The translations under genes were made by a program, and so were the position numbers. From Pseudomonadota bacterium (GTDB lineage: Bacteria > Desulfobacterota > Desulfarculia > Desulfarculales > Desulfarculaceae), in contig JAHIND010000016.1 in assembly GCA_018896025.1 (NCBI GenBank), positions 1-64,000 on the forward strand: DNA of 64,000 nt, written 5' to 3'. Shown here piece by piece: positions 37,400 through 46,818 of the stretch (the first letter of the stretch is position 1; every line of letters begins with the position of its first letter). Under the pieces are notes generated by a model, which did not search any database, had not been told where the DNA came from, and was given only the letters and a program-made list of their open reading frames with translations.

Positions 37400-37744
37400 G
37401 TGAGCCCAGCGCAAGACGGCATCCCGGCTGGCGAGCTGTTGGATCAGGCCCCGGTGGCGGTTACCGCCCTGGACCGCCAAGGGACAATCGTGTTTTTCAA
37501 CCAATACGCCGGCAATATCGTGGACCGCAAGCCCGAGTACCTGGGCCGGGATATCCGCGATTTCCACAAGCCCGAGAGCAACGCCAAGATGGACGCCATC
37601 CTGGCCGCCTATGCCCAAGGCGGGCGCGAGGAGTATTGCTGGCGCCTCAAGCGGGGGGACAAGGAGTTCATGGTGCGGGTGGCTCCCTGGCTCAAAGACG
37701 GGCAGTGGGCGGGCCTGGTGCACACGGTCATGCTGCTGGGGTAG
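37400..37744 (+). CDS. Small single PAS-domain protein
   Basis: 114 aa with GTG start preceded at 9 bases by GGAG. The whole chain is one PAS fold (LDQAPVAVTALDRQGTIVFF, KPEYLGRDIRDFHKPES, RVAPWLKDGQWAGLVHTVM), most like the C-terminal PAS of DUF438 proteins. There is no output domain. It ends 6 bases before the MFS gene, so it may sense a ligand or haem for that transporter. An in-frame TTG at 37328 would add 24 residues. Confidence 0.65.
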   Translation: MSPAQDGIPAGELLDQAPVAVTALDRQGTIVFFNQYAGNIVDRKPEYLGRDIRDFHKPESNAKMDAILAAYAQGGREEYCWRLKRGDKEFMVRVAPWLKDGQWAGLVHTVMLLG

Positions 37745-37750
37745 GGCGGA

Positions 37751-39040
37751 GTGCAGGCCCAGACCAAATCATACCCACCGCTCTGGTTGAGCTGGCTGGT
37801 ATGGGGTCTGGGCGCCCTTCTTTATTTGATGGGCTTTTACCAGCGGGTGGCCCCGGCGGTGATCACCCAAGAGCTGATGAGCCAGTTCAACCTTTCCGCC
37901 GCCGCCCTGGGCAATCTGTCCGCCTACTACTTTTATGCTTACGTGGCCATGCAGCTTCCCACCGGAGTGCTGGCCGACCATTGGGGGCCCCGCCGTTTGC
38001 TCTGCGCCGGGGCCCTGGTGGCCGGGGTGGGGTCGCTGCTCTTCGGTTTGGCCCCCACCCTGGCCTGGGCCGAGCTGGGGCGTCTGCTGGTGGGCGGGGC
38101 GGTGGCCGTCGCCTGGGTGGCCCTGCTGAAGCTGGCCGGTCACTGGTTCAGTCCCCGGCGTTTCGCGGCCATTTCCGGCATGGGCCTTTTGGTGGGAGTA
38201 ATCGGCGCGGTCACCGCCGGGGTGCCTCTGCGCCTGATGGTGGACGCCTTTGGCTGGCGGCCGGTGATGGTGGCTTCGGGCGTCTTGACCCTGGCCCTGG
38301 CCTTGGCCATCTGGCTGGTCATCCGCGACGACCCCGGCAAGCGCGGCTGGCGCAGCTATGCTCCGCAGCAGGCGGTGGGCGGCCCGTCCCACGGCATACT
38401 GGCCGGGGTGGGCCACATCTGGCGCTACCCCAACACCTGGCTTTTGTTCTTCGCTTCCGGCGGCCTGGTGGGCCCGGTGCTCACCTTTGCCGGTCTTTGG
38501 GGAGTGCCTTATCTGAGCCTGCGCTACGGCCTTGGGCGGGCCGAGGCCGCCTTCTTCTGCTCGGTGCTCATGATCGCCTGGGCCGTGGGCGGCCCCATCA
38601 TGGGCGGCCTGTCCGACCGCATAGGCAAGCGCAAGCCCCTGTACCTGGGCGGTGCGGTGGTGGTGTTGTTGGGTTGGCTGGTGATGCTCTACTTGCCGGG
38701 CCTGCCCCTGGGGGCCTTTATGGTGGTGAGCATCGTGACTGGGTTGGCCACCGGCGTCATCATCCTTACCTTCGCCTGGTGCAAGGAGTCGGTGCCCGCC
38801 CACCTGGGGGGCACGGTGAGCGGCGCGGCCAACATGGGGGTGATGCTGGGTCCCACCTTGTTGCAGCCTTTGGTGGGCTGGATTCTGGACCTGAATTGGG
38901 ACGGGCGCATGGCCCACGGCGCGCGGGTGTACGACCTCAGCGCCTATCAGATCGGCTTCATACCCATGGTGGCGTGGATTTTGTTGGGCGTGGTGCTGGT
39001 GATCATGGCCCGGGAGAGCCATTGCCGCCAAAGAGTCTAG
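37751..39040 (+). CDS. MFS transporter
   Basis: 429 aa, 12 membrane spans. The loop 2-3 motif is GVLADHWGPRRLL, with its second copy GLSDRIGKRKPLYLG after span 8. An organic-anion or nitrate-type importer is possible; substrate is unknown. GTG start with GGCGGA upstream, coupled to the PAS gene. Confidence 0.85.
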   Translation: MQAQTKSYPPLWLSWLVWGLGALLYLMGFYQRVAPAVITQELMSQFNLSAAALGNLSAYYFYAYVAMQLPTGVLADHWGPRRLLCAGALVAGVGSLLFGLAPTLAWAELGRLLVGGAVAVAWVALLKLAGHWFSPRRFAAISGMGLLVGVIGAVTAGVPLRLMVDAFGWRPVMVASGVLTLALALAIWLVIRDDPGKRGWRSYAPQQAVGGPSHGILAGVGHIWRYPNTWLLFFASGGLVGPVLTFAGLWGVPYLSLRYGLGRAEAAFFCSVLMIAWAVGGPIMGGLSDRIGKRKPLYLGGAVVVLLGWLVMLYLPGLPLGAFMVVSIVTGLATGVIILTFAWCKESVPAHLGGTVSGAANMGVMLGPTLLQPLVGWILDLNWDGRMAHGARVYDLSAYQIGFIPMVAWILLGVVLVIMARESHCRQRV

Positions 39041-39344
39041 GTCGCCTGGCCTGGATTTTTCTCCTCATAAAAAAGCCGCTAGCGGAACTGCCAAGAAATT
39101 TGGTAATAAATAGGTATGAATGGCAAATGAGAGCCAACACTAGTTGGGTTAATATTGAGTTTTGGATCAACCGGGCTTCTGCGATTACACGTCTAATTTT
39201 GGGGCGCAGAATCAGTTAGCGCATACTTAGGTTAGAGGGACGCCGCCGAGAGCCTGAACCAGCCCAAGGCACAACTAGGCGTGGGGTGGCCCAAGTAATT
39301 TAACGGCTTCCAAGGCACCGCACACTAGGGACTGGGTAGATTTG
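39041..39344. other. AT-richer gap between core genes and the glycan locus
   Basis: 304 bases with no supportable gene. It contains the palindrome CCGCTAGCGG (39076-39085) next to an A-run, which would read as a short terminator on the minus strand, and several AT-rich stretches that could hold the promoter for the glycosyltransferase gene that follows. Composition changes sharply here. Confidence 0.4.
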
Positions 39345-40673
39345 ATGCAAGGTGGTGTCTGTCTTTTAATAACCCTCCAATCCATAGAGCAAGACGTACC
39401 AGGCGGCATCCGCACTCGGAAGCACTTCTCCCTTTTGGCCAAGTTGGGCTGGAAGACCTACGCCATCTGCCGCGATCATACCCGGGGTAAAAAGTTCGGC
39501 CTGCGGGTGCTGACCCCCGAAGACTTCCTGCACTTCGCCGATCAGATGGACCGATCCCTAAAGCCACGGCCCGATGTACCCCCATCCCCGGTGATGCCCC
39601 CGGCGGACTGGTCCTGGGGAGCGGGACGCCTGCGCAACAGGCTCAAGGGCGCCCGGCCTAAACGGTACCTGCCCCTCACCGACGGCTGGTCTCCGGGAAT
39701 TCCGCTGGAAGAGATCCATGCGCAGGCCGCGAAAATTGCCCCGGACATAATCGTCAGCTCCTCGCCCCCGGTGTACGGGCATGTGATGGCCGGCAAGGTG
39801 GCCGAGCGCTTGAACAAACCGTGGGTGGCCGAGTTGAGGGATCTTTGGGCGGACAACTGGTCCAGCCGAAAGGCCGGCTTTCTATACCAGCTGGAACTGC
39901 AAAAAGAGAAAAAGATCCTGGGGCAAGCCAAGGCCCTGGTCACGGTGAACGAATACATGGCCGACCTGCTGCGCGAAAAACACAACCTGCCTGCGGAGGT
40001 GGTGTTCCCCTCATTTTGGAGCGGTTCCACGGGGAGAGACCAAGCGCAGGGCGCCTGGCCCCGCCTGGAGCCTCTGCCTCTACGCCTGGTTTTTACGGGT
40101 CGCTTTTATCACCCCGGCAACATGCCCCATGCTCTGCTTCAGGCCATGGCGGACCTGCTTGCGAGTGGGGAGATTCGACCGGATGAAATACGGCTCGATA
40201 TTTTTTCGCCCAATCCGGCCCAACTCAAAAGTTACGTTACGCAAAGTTTCGGTGGGCGGGGTGAGGATATCCTCAAGGTCTGCCGGGCGTACCAACCAGT
40301 TGCCCACGAGTTGGTAAAGCCGCTGCTGGAAAGCCATCATCTGCTCCTGGCCCTGGGCGTGGACGGGCCGGGCAATGAGGGGGTGATCACTTCCAAGCTG
40401 CCGGAATACCTGGGCAGTAGCGCCCCGATCCTGGCCACCGGCAATCCCGACAGCTATATGATCAAGGTGGTGGAGGAAACCAGGACCGGTTTCGTGGCCA
40501 CCACGGCTGTGCAGTGCAAGGATGTTTTGCGAAGAGCGGTCGTTTTGGCCAGGAAGGGAGAGGCCATCGCGCGGCCGAATCTCAAGCCGGAGGCGATCGC
40601 CGAGTTCACTTCCCTACGGCAGGCTGAGCGCCTGAGCAGGCTGCTGGAGCGGGTGTTGAATGAACGGGGGTAA
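39345..40673 (+). CDS. Glycosyltransferase, GT-B fold (GT4-like)
   Basis: 442 aa. The N-terminal domain has DVPGGIRTRKHFSLLAKLGW and ELRDLWADNW; the C-terminal domain has RLVFTGRFYHPGNM and ITSKLPEYLGSSAPILATGN, typical of WcaI/WbuB-like transferases. ATG 39345 directly follows an in-frame TTG. It is the only plus-strand gene at this end of the glycan locus and is convergent with asnB copy 2. Confidence 0.8.
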   Translation: MQGGVCLLITLQSIEQDVPGGIRTRKHFSLLAKLGWKTYAICRDHTRGKKFGLRVLTPEDFLHFADQMDRSLKPRPDVPPSPVMPPADWSWGAGRLRNRLKGARPKRYLPLTDGWSPGIPLEEIHAQAAKIAPDIIVSSSPPVYGHVMAGKVAERLNKPWVAELRDLWADNWSSRKAGFLYQLELQKEKKILGQAKALVTVNEYMADLLREKHNLPAEVVFPSFWSGSTGRDQAQGAWPRLEPLPLRLVFTGRFYHPGNMPHALLQAMADLLASGEIRPDEIRLDIFSPNPAQLKSYVTQSFGGRGEDILKVCRAYQPVAHELVKPLLESHHLLLALGVDGPGNEGVITSKLPEYLGSSAPILATGNPDSYMIKVVEETRTGFVATTAVQCKDVLRRAVVLARKGEAIARPNLKPEAIAEFTSLRQAERLSRLLERVLNERG

Positions 40674-40715
40674 CCAGTAAGCAGAGCTACGGTGGCCTAA
40701 GCGCGATGGGGGGCC

Positions 40716-42605
40716 TTAAGATACGTCCAGCAACTGGGCCCAGCGGCAAAAGTTGATCAAGCGCCAGGCCCGGAAATCAAAGCCTTTCTTTCCACCGACG
40801 ATGGCTTTCACTTCTCCGCGGCAGGCCGTTGCCCTGAGAAACGCGAAGCCCTCGATGCCTTCCAACCAGGAGTCTACCCTTGGTCCCAGGGCCGCCAGCC
40901 ATCGCCGTTCGGGGGTGGCGAAGCCCACCTTGTCCCGGCGCTCCAGGACGGCCTGGGGCGCGATGCCCCGCATGGCCGCGCGCAAGATGCGTTTGCTGCG
41001 CCCCCGCGGCGAGACAAGATAAGACTCGGGAAGCCGCAACAGAAACTCGGCCATGTCCGTGGTCAGAAAGGGCACCCGGCACTCCAGGGACCAGCGCATG
41101 GAGTTGCGGTCGGCGTGGCGCAAGAGCGCGGCCAGGCCGTGGCCTGCCTGGGCCCAGCGCAGGGTGGCGGCCAAGCGGCGGCCACGGCTGTCGGCCTCGT
41201 AAACTATGGGCAACCTTTCCAGCCTCACCCCCGCCTCCTGCAGCGGGCCCAGGTTCAGCCAAGCGGGCGCTACGTTGCGCCCCGCCAGGCGCATGGCGCT
41301 TTTGCGCAGCGCCGCGGGAGTCATCTGGCCGCCCAGGGCCAGGGCCCCTCGACCCAGCGACCTGCCGGGCCAGCGAGACCAGCCTCGCAGGAAACCGAGC
41401 GCCTCAGCCGCCCGCCCACCGTCCAGCAGACTGCGCATGCGCGGGCCGGGGTAGCCCTGGTAACCGGCCAAGAGCTCGTCAGCGCCCTGGCCATCCAAGG
41501 CGACCGTTACGCCCCGTTGTTTGGCTAGCTTGAAAACCCGGTACTGTCCATAGATGCTGGTGCTGCCGAAGGGCTCCCCTTGGGAGCGGATCATGTCGTC
41601 GATGTCGCTTGCCAACTCCTCCGGGGTCACCAGCACCTTGTGGGCGGTGGCGTTGACATGGCGGTTGACCATATTCGCCCAGGGCTCTTCGTCCACCCTG
41701 GAGCCCCGCGCCGCGAAGTTGAAGGTGTGTATGGGCATGTCCGGTTCGATTTGGCGCATGGCGCAGACCACGGACGCCGAGTCCAAGCCGCCGGAAAGGG
41801 TGGCCCCCAACGGCACATCGCTACGCAAGTGCAGCCGGATATTCTCCAAAAACATCTCGCGCAGTTTTTCGGCCGCTTGCTCAAAGGTCAGGTCTTGGCG
41901 CTTGGCTATGCTGGGCCACCACCAGCGCTGGGGCTGCTCGGGTTCCCGGGAGGTCAGGCCTATCCGCAGGACGTGCCCCGGCGGCAACTGTTGAACGCCG
42001 GACAAAAAGGTGTCGGCTTGATCGTCATAATCGCCATGGACCAGATAATCGTAAGCCCGCTGCCAATTGATCCTCGGCCTGCCGGGTAGCAAGGTGAGCA
42101 GCGCCGGTAGCTCGGATGAAAATACGAAGGCGTCGGGTTGCTGGTGATAGTAGAGCGGCTTGATGCCGAAGGCATCGCGCACGCAGATCAGTTCGTGCCG
42201 AGCGGTGTCGTACACCACAAAGGCGAACATGCCCCTGAGGCGAGGCAGGCACTCCCGCCCCCATTGGGCCCAGCAGGCCAGGAGCACCTCGGCGTCGGAT
42301 TTGGTCTCAAAGGTGTGGCCCAGGGAGCGCAGTTGTTCCCGCAGCTCCCGGTAGTTGTAAATCTCGCCATTGAACACCAGGACAAAGCGGCCGTCCGGGC
42401 TGGACTTGGGTTGATGGCCGCCGGGGCTCAGGTCAATGATCGACAGCCGCCGGTGGCCCAGGGTCACCGCGCCCCAGTCGCCAAAAAAGGAGGCTTGGTC
42501 CTCATTGTCCGGCCCCCGGTGAGCCAAAGCCGCCAGCCCCGCCGCCATGCGGGCATGGTCCGACTGCCTGTCTTGTTCGAACCAGCCACCGAGGATGCCG
42601 CACAT
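40716..42605 (-). CDS. asnB: Asparagine synthase-like amidotransferase, copy 2
   Basis: 629 aa. Nucleophile Cys2 (MCGILGGWF), LVFNGEIYNYREL in the glutaminase domain, and PP-loop LSGGLDSASVV with DGQGADELLAGYQGY in the synthetase domain. In O-antigen and capsule loci such enzymes (WbpS-like) amidate uronic acids or sugars instead of aspartate. Here it is surrounded by glycosyltransferases, which favours that role. Confidence 0.87.
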   Translation of the reverse strand: MCGILGGWFEQDRQSDHARMAAGLAALAHRGPDNEDQASFFGDWGAVTLGHRRLSIIDLSPGGHQPKSSPDGRFVLVFNGEIYNYRELREQLRSLGHTFETKSDAEVLLACWAQWGRECLPRLRGMFAFVVYDTARHELICVRDAFGIKPLYYHQQPDAFVFSSELPALLTLLPGRPRINWQRAYDYLVHGDYDDQADTFLSGVQQLPPGHVLRIGLTSREPEQPQRWWWPSIAKRQDLTFEQAAEKLREMFLENIRLHLRSDVPLGATLSGGLDSASVVCAMRQIEPDMPIHTFNFAARGSRVDEEPWANMVNRHVNATAHKVLVTPEELASDIDDMIRSQGEPFGSTSIYGQYRVFKLAKQRGVTVALDGQGADELLAGYQGYPGPRMRSLLDGGRAAEALGFLRGWSRWPGRSLGRGALALGGQMTPAALRKSAMRLAGRNVAPAWLNLGPLQEAGVRLERLPIVYEADSRGRRLAATLRWAQAGHGLAALLRHADRNSMRWSLECRVPFLTTDMAEFLLRLPESYLVSPRGRSKRILRAAMRGIAPQAVLERRDKVGFATPERRWLAALGPRVDSWLEGIEGFAFLRATACRGEVKAIVGGKKGFDFRAWRLINFCRWAQLLDVS

Positions 42606-42611
42606 AACCGG

Positions 42612-43772
42612 TTACTCCAGCACGCGGCGGGAAGGCTTGGACGCGCAGGCCGTTTCGTAGTCTCTTTTGATGGAGGCGGCGATCTTCAGGGGATCGTGCC
42701 AGCGCTCCATATATGCCCGGGAAAGCAGCCCTTGGGCCCGCAGTTCCATCTTTCTGGTGGTCAGCCAGGTCTTGAGCACCTCATAGATGGTTGCCGGTTC
42801 GGCGTTGATTATGGGCAGGCTTTGGCGCATTTCCTGGGGCAGGAAGCGCAGGTCTTCCTGGCGGAGATAGCAGATCACCGGCTTGCCCAAAGCCATCAGT
42901 TCGACCGCCAAGCCGCCGTAAAACCCGGACAGGATTTGATCGACCGCAAGGTCGGCCGTTTCGTAAACCTCCCTGGCGCGGGCGCGAGGCACTCCCTCCA
43001 CCAGGGTGTATTTGAAGGGTACGCCTTCGGCCTTTAGCCGTTCCAAAGCCGCGACAATATATTCCGAGCCCTTCACCTTGCGGTGGGTGGGGGCATGTAC
43101 CACGTGGGGCATGCCCAAATCGCTCTCCGGCGGCGTAGGAGCCCATTGGCGCAGATCGACGTTGGCATAGGGCAAGAAGCGGGCCCGCTGGGGCAATACG
43201 TTTAGCAAGTCAGGGTTCAGGGCGTAGATCAGATCGGCGTGACGATCAAAAGCTGCTATTTTTTCCCGTTTGACCTGGTCAAAGAACCGGGAGTAGTAGC
43301 CGCTGGCCTCCAGTTCGTGGGCAAAGTGGATGGGGTAGTGAGCGCGGCAGAAGTCGCCTTGGCGGGCGTCGTCGCCTTGGTAGGTGACGGCGATTACCTT
43401 GCCCAACTTGTGGGCCTGGGCCACGTCGCGCAACTCAACATGTCGGCCATACAGCAAGTTGTAGAGCTTGCGAGCCGTGTGCTCCATGACCCCGCCGCGC
43501 TCGTCGACCCGGCCGGCCATGATGGAAGAGCCGAAGTTGTAGTGGATAACATCGTAGCGCCGCAGGGCCCTGGCGGCGAAGCGCCAGCGCCGCAGCTCGT
43601 TGAGCACTTTGCAACGGCCAAAGACCACCTCGTCGACTGGATATTGCAGGTAGTTTTGTTCCAGGGTGGCGGAGTGAGAATCCAGGCCCAACTCGCGCTC
43701 GGATATGGCTAATTGTTGCGGGTGGCCGCCCACGGTGGCGGGGCAGTGCAGAATCTTGAGGGGCTTGGTCAT
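42612..43772 (-). CDS. Glycosyltransferase, GT-B fold (paralogue A)
   Basis: 386 aa. The N-terminus has LKILHCPATVGGHPQQLA and YDVIHYNFGSS; the C-terminal donor domain has VVHAPTHRKVKGSEYI, VDQILSGFYGGLAVELMALG and KPVICYLR. It shares this donor-domain pattern with the genes at 44679 and 46819. Six bases separate it from asnB copy 2, so it probably acts in the same glycan pathway. Confidence 0.8.
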   Translation of the reverse strand: MTKPLKILHCPATVGGHPQQLAISERELGLDSHSATLEQNYLQYPVDEVVFGRCKVLNELRRWRFAARALRRYDVIHYNFGSSIMAGRVDERGGVMEHTARKLYNLLYGRHVELRDVAQAHKLGKVIAVTYQGDDARQGDFCRAHYPIHFAHELEASGYYSRFFDQVKREKIAAFDRHADLIYALNPDLLNVLPQRARFLPYANVDLRQWAPTPPESDLGMPHVVHAPTHRKVKGSEYIVAALERLKAEGVPFKYTLVEGVPRARAREVYETADLAVDQILSGFYGGLAVELMALGKPVICYLRQEDLRFLPQEMRQSLPIINAEPATIYEVLKTWLTTRKMELRAQGLLSRAYMERWHDPLKIAASIKRDYETACASKPSRRVLE

Positions 43773-43809
43773 GGCCTGGACCGCCCGGCGAATTGGTGAA
43801 GGCCGTAGG

Positions 43810-44682
43810 TCATCGAGGCAAGGCGGCGACAGTCAAGTCGATGCCTTCTTTTAGCTTGACCAAGGGGTCGCTAAACCAGGTTTTCATAAGCGTCACGTCG
43901 GCAATCAGATCGCCCTCCCTGGGGTTTGGCGCTGGGATCAGGTGCGGCTCCAGGCCCAGCGCCAGCCCAGCGGTCTGCACGATGTCGGCGATGGAATAGT
44001 TGGTATCGCCCGCCAGGTTGACCACGTCGAAATTGACGGTTGCTTCCGCGAGCAGTTGCAGCGCCTTGACCGCGTCGTCTATGAACATCAGGGAGATTCG
44101 CAACCCGCCGTCCATGGCGGAAGCTCCAGGCGCGCTGGCGATGAAAATATCGCGTTGGCTGATTAGCGAGTTGATGAGATTGGGGACCAGCTTGCCGCTC
44201 TGCTCTGGGCCGTATATGCCGAAGAAGCGAACCAGGCTGACCGCAAAATGTGGGCGATATAAGGCCAGCGCGTCTTCCGCCATCACTTTGCTCAAGGCGT
44301 ACCAATTGTCCCTGCGAACCGGATCGGTCTCTTTGAACGGGGCAAAAGATGGCGAGTAGACGTTGCCGGTGGATGCATAAATGAAGCGCCTGACCTTGGC
44401 CCGGCGGGCCGCTTCGGCGGCTTGGATCGCGGCGATGGTATTGACCGAGAACAGATGGGCGCTCTGCTCGGGCATGGCGTTGTAATAGGGGGACTGGGCC
44501 AGGAAATACACGGTGTCTATTTCGCTGGGGAAGGCGAAGTCCTGCGGGAAAAGGCCGCAGCCGGGATCTATGCCGCCGGTTACGGCTGAGGAATATTCCA
44601 GCACCTTATGCCCAAGGCGCTTTAGGTAGCGTGATAACCGGGCGCCGACATAGCCCTTTGAACCTATGATCGCTGTTGTCAC
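43810..44682 (-). CDS. NAD-dependent nucleotide-sugar epimerase/dehydratase
   Basis: 290 aa, SDR extended type. The Rossmann motif is IIGSKGYVGARLSRYL and the catalytic YxxxK is YALSK, with ASTGNVYSPS before it. It probably modifies a nucleotide sugar for the surface glycan. Its ATG overlaps the end of the upstream glycosyltransferase gene by four bases. Confidence 0.82.
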   Translation of the reverse strand: MTTAIIGSKGYVGARLSRYLKRLGHKVLEYSSAVTGGIDPGCGLFPQDFAFPSEIDTVYFLAQSPYYNAMPEQSAHLFSVNTIAAIQAAEAARRAKVRRFIYASTGNVYSPSFAPFKETDPVRRDNWYALSKVMAEDALALYRPHFAVSLVRFFGIYGPEQSGKLVPNLINSLISQRDIFIASAPGASAMDGGLRISLMFIDDAVKALQLLAEATVNFDVVNLAGDTNYSIADIVQTAGLALGLEPHLIPAPNPREGDLIADVTLMKTWFSDPLVKLKEGIDLTVAALPR

Positions 44683-45893
44683 ATCAACCCCATGTCTTGG
44701 TAGGCCTTCCTGAGCCGGCCGGAAAAAGCACGATAGCTGTAATACTTTTCGATGTAAGCGCGAGACTGCATGCCGATTGATTGTAGCTCGGCACGGTCTA
44801 TGGTGGCCCAGCGCCGCAGTCGGTCGGTCAGATGCGCAACATCAACATCGATTATCGGGCACTCATCCGGCGCCAAAAGGTAGCGTCGTCTGTCCCTGAT
44901 GAAACACATCACCGGCTTGCCAAGGGCCATGCCTTCCAAGGCAAAGTATCCATGAAAGCCAATCAGGCATTGATCGAAAATAAGGTCAGCCGAGCGATAA
45001 AGCTCCAGAGCTGCATGGTTCGGCAGGTGTTCCGCTAGCACCAGATTGATGGACACGCCTTCCGAGCGCAGCTGGGCCACCGCTTTTTCAAGGTAACGGG
45101 TGCCCTTGAACACCCGGTGGTTGGGCGCATGGACCACCCGCAGCGGCTTGCCGAGATCCAAAGCAGGGTAGGCCGGCGCATAACGGCGGCCATGGTCAGC
45201 CTCAAGATCGATCGGCCAAAAGAATAGGTCGTTTCGGCTGCCAGGCGTATATTCCAGCATATCTCCCATGGAGAAAACGCCTTCCGCCGCCTTGTGCACG
45301 CGCCGGTAATTGGCGATGCCCAGCTTGTCGTCGCAAATGCAGGCGACGCCTACCTGGTCGCAGTCAGTGCAACAATTGGGCTGGCCCAGGGCGATGGTGC
45401 GTCGACGAGTGCGGACATCTGCGCCATAGGTCCACACCAATAATTTTATGCCGAGCAGACGGTAGGCGCATAACTCTAAAGGATTGAATCGCCGCCTTTG
45501 ATGCGAGGGTAGAAGGCCTCCGTCCATATATGCATGCACCCGCACCGCCAGCAGGCAAACCAGGAGGAACGCGACGTAAGTATAAAGAAGAGAAAGAAGA
45601 TGATTACCTTTGGCTAGACGATCCAGGTCATAGTCAAATTCATCAGTAATAAAATAGGTGCGTGCCACTACAGAAATTGCATTGAAACCCTGGAGGCGTT
45701 CAACCCGGCAATTTTTGGCGACGGTTATGATGGGCGCGCCGGTCCAAATGCTTATGGCCTTATGCCGTATTTGCGATGACAATGCTTTACGTATAATCCA
45801 AATAATTGGTAGAAAAAATAACAGCGGTATCTCGCAGAACAATTTACCAAAAAGTTTGACGTGCTGCCTGATATCTGTGGAAGAAAGAGACAT
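44679..45893 (-). CDS. Glycosyltransferase with membrane anchor and Cys-rich insert (paralogue B)
   Basis: 404 aa. A hydrophobic N-terminal span (residues 15-35) and a second near residue 105 suggest membrane attachment. The donor-domain pattern VVHAPNHRVFKGTRYL, DQCLIGFHGYFALEGMALG and KPVMCFIR matches paralogue A. Near residue 180 lies a five-cysteine cluster (NCCTDCDQVGVACICDD) that could bind zinc. The first half is AT-richer than the second. Confidence 0.75.
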   Translation of the reverse strand: MSLSSTDIRQHVKLFGKLFCEIPLLFFLPIIWIIRKALSSQIRHKAISIWTGAPIITVAKNCRVERLQGFNAISVVARTYFITDEFDYDLDRLAKGNHLLSLLYTYVAFLLVCLLAVRVHAYMDGGLLPSHQRRRFNPLELCAYRLLGIKLLVWTYGADVRTRRRTIALGQPNCCTDCDQVGVACICDDKLGIANYRRVHKAAEGVFSMGDMLEYTPGSRNDLFFWPIDLEADHGRRYAPAYPALDLGKPLRVVHAPNHRVFKGTRYLEKAVAQLRSEGVSINLVLAEHLPNHAALELYRSADLIFDQCLIGFHGYFALEGMALGKPVMCFIRDRRRYLLAPDECPIIDVDVAHLTDRLRRWATIDRAELQSIGMQSRAYIEKYYSYRAFSGRLRKAYQDMGLM

Positions 45894-45898
45894 GGCGG

Positions 45899-46783
45899 CT
45901 ATATTATTTTTACCCCGCGTACGGTGATTCCGTAATGGTCAACCAAGCGGTGAATAATTTCAAGGTTGGCTTCTTTGAACCATTGCTCCACTTCGTCCAG
46001 GGTGTGCCGGGTGCAGAGCTGTGGATGATACCAGTCGTAGTTGATGGCGGCGTTGTCTTCAAAGCTGAGGGATGGGTTCCAGAAGCACTTTAAAAAGAAA
46101 TGGTAGATAAGCCGCTGAAGGTCATACTCGCCGGCTTCGATGCCAAGTACGCGCACGTCGGGGATGGTGACCTTGGTGTTCAATTCCGAAAGCGACTTAC
46201 CTAATTCGGTCACTTCCCGCATGTCGTTCATGGCTTGTTCATAGGGTAGAGAAGAAATAGCCGAACGGATAAAATCGTCGGCGTATTCGCGCATGGGTGC
46301 CTTTTGCTTATACACATATATGGCTATTTCGCCGCCATCAGCCAGCCTCTGGCAAAGGTTTATAAAGGCGGCGCGTGGGTCTGAGGTGTGGTGTAGTACT
46401 TCTTGGCAATAGATTAAATCGAAAACATCTAAATCGGATAAATCCTCTAAAATATTCTTTTGCTTGACCCGCACATTTTTGAATTCCGCTAGGTTTTCCT
46501 TGGCAACATGTGCCGCGGTGAGGTCGATTCCCAAAATGTCGGCTGAAGCCGGCGCGTACATGCTTATAAGGGCGGTCACGCGGCCATTGCCGCAACCCGC
46601 ATCTAGGATGCGGGGCCGCTCGGCTAGCCATTGCCTAAACGCATCGGGATTATCAAAGCCGTTGCGGCGTAATATCCAATTGAATATGTCGGAGCCTTCT
46701 TTAAGCGTTTCAGAGAAAGCCAACTCTCGGTTGTTTTCCCATTTGTCTTTGAAGCTTGCAAAAGTTTGGTCTGATTTTGCCAT
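45899..46783 (-). CDS. Class I SAM-dependent methyltransferase
   Basis: 294 aa. SAM motif I is ILDAGCGNGRVTALI; the post-motif stretch FDLIYCQEVLHHTSDP is typical of Methyltransf_11/25. Placed among glycosyltransferases, it probably O-methylates a sugar. AT-richer than the flanking core genes. Confidence 0.82.
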   Translation of the reverse strand: MAKSDQTFASFKDKWENNRELAFSETLKEGSDIFNWILRRNGFDNPDAFRQWLAERPRILDAGCGNGRVTALISMYAPASADILGIDLTAAHVAKENLAEFKNVRVKQKNILEDLSDLDVFDLIYCQEVLHHTSDPRAAFINLCQRLADGGEIAIYVYKQKAPMREYADDFIRSAISSLPYEQAMNDMREVTELGKSLSELNTKVTIPDVRVLGIEAGEYDLQRLIYHFFLKCFWNPSLSFEDNAAINYDWYHPQLCTRHTLDEVEQWFKEANLEIIHRLVDHYGITVRGVKII

Positions 46784-46818
46784 GATAGCTGCTTTCTAAA
46801 TAGGCCGGCTCTGATCAA

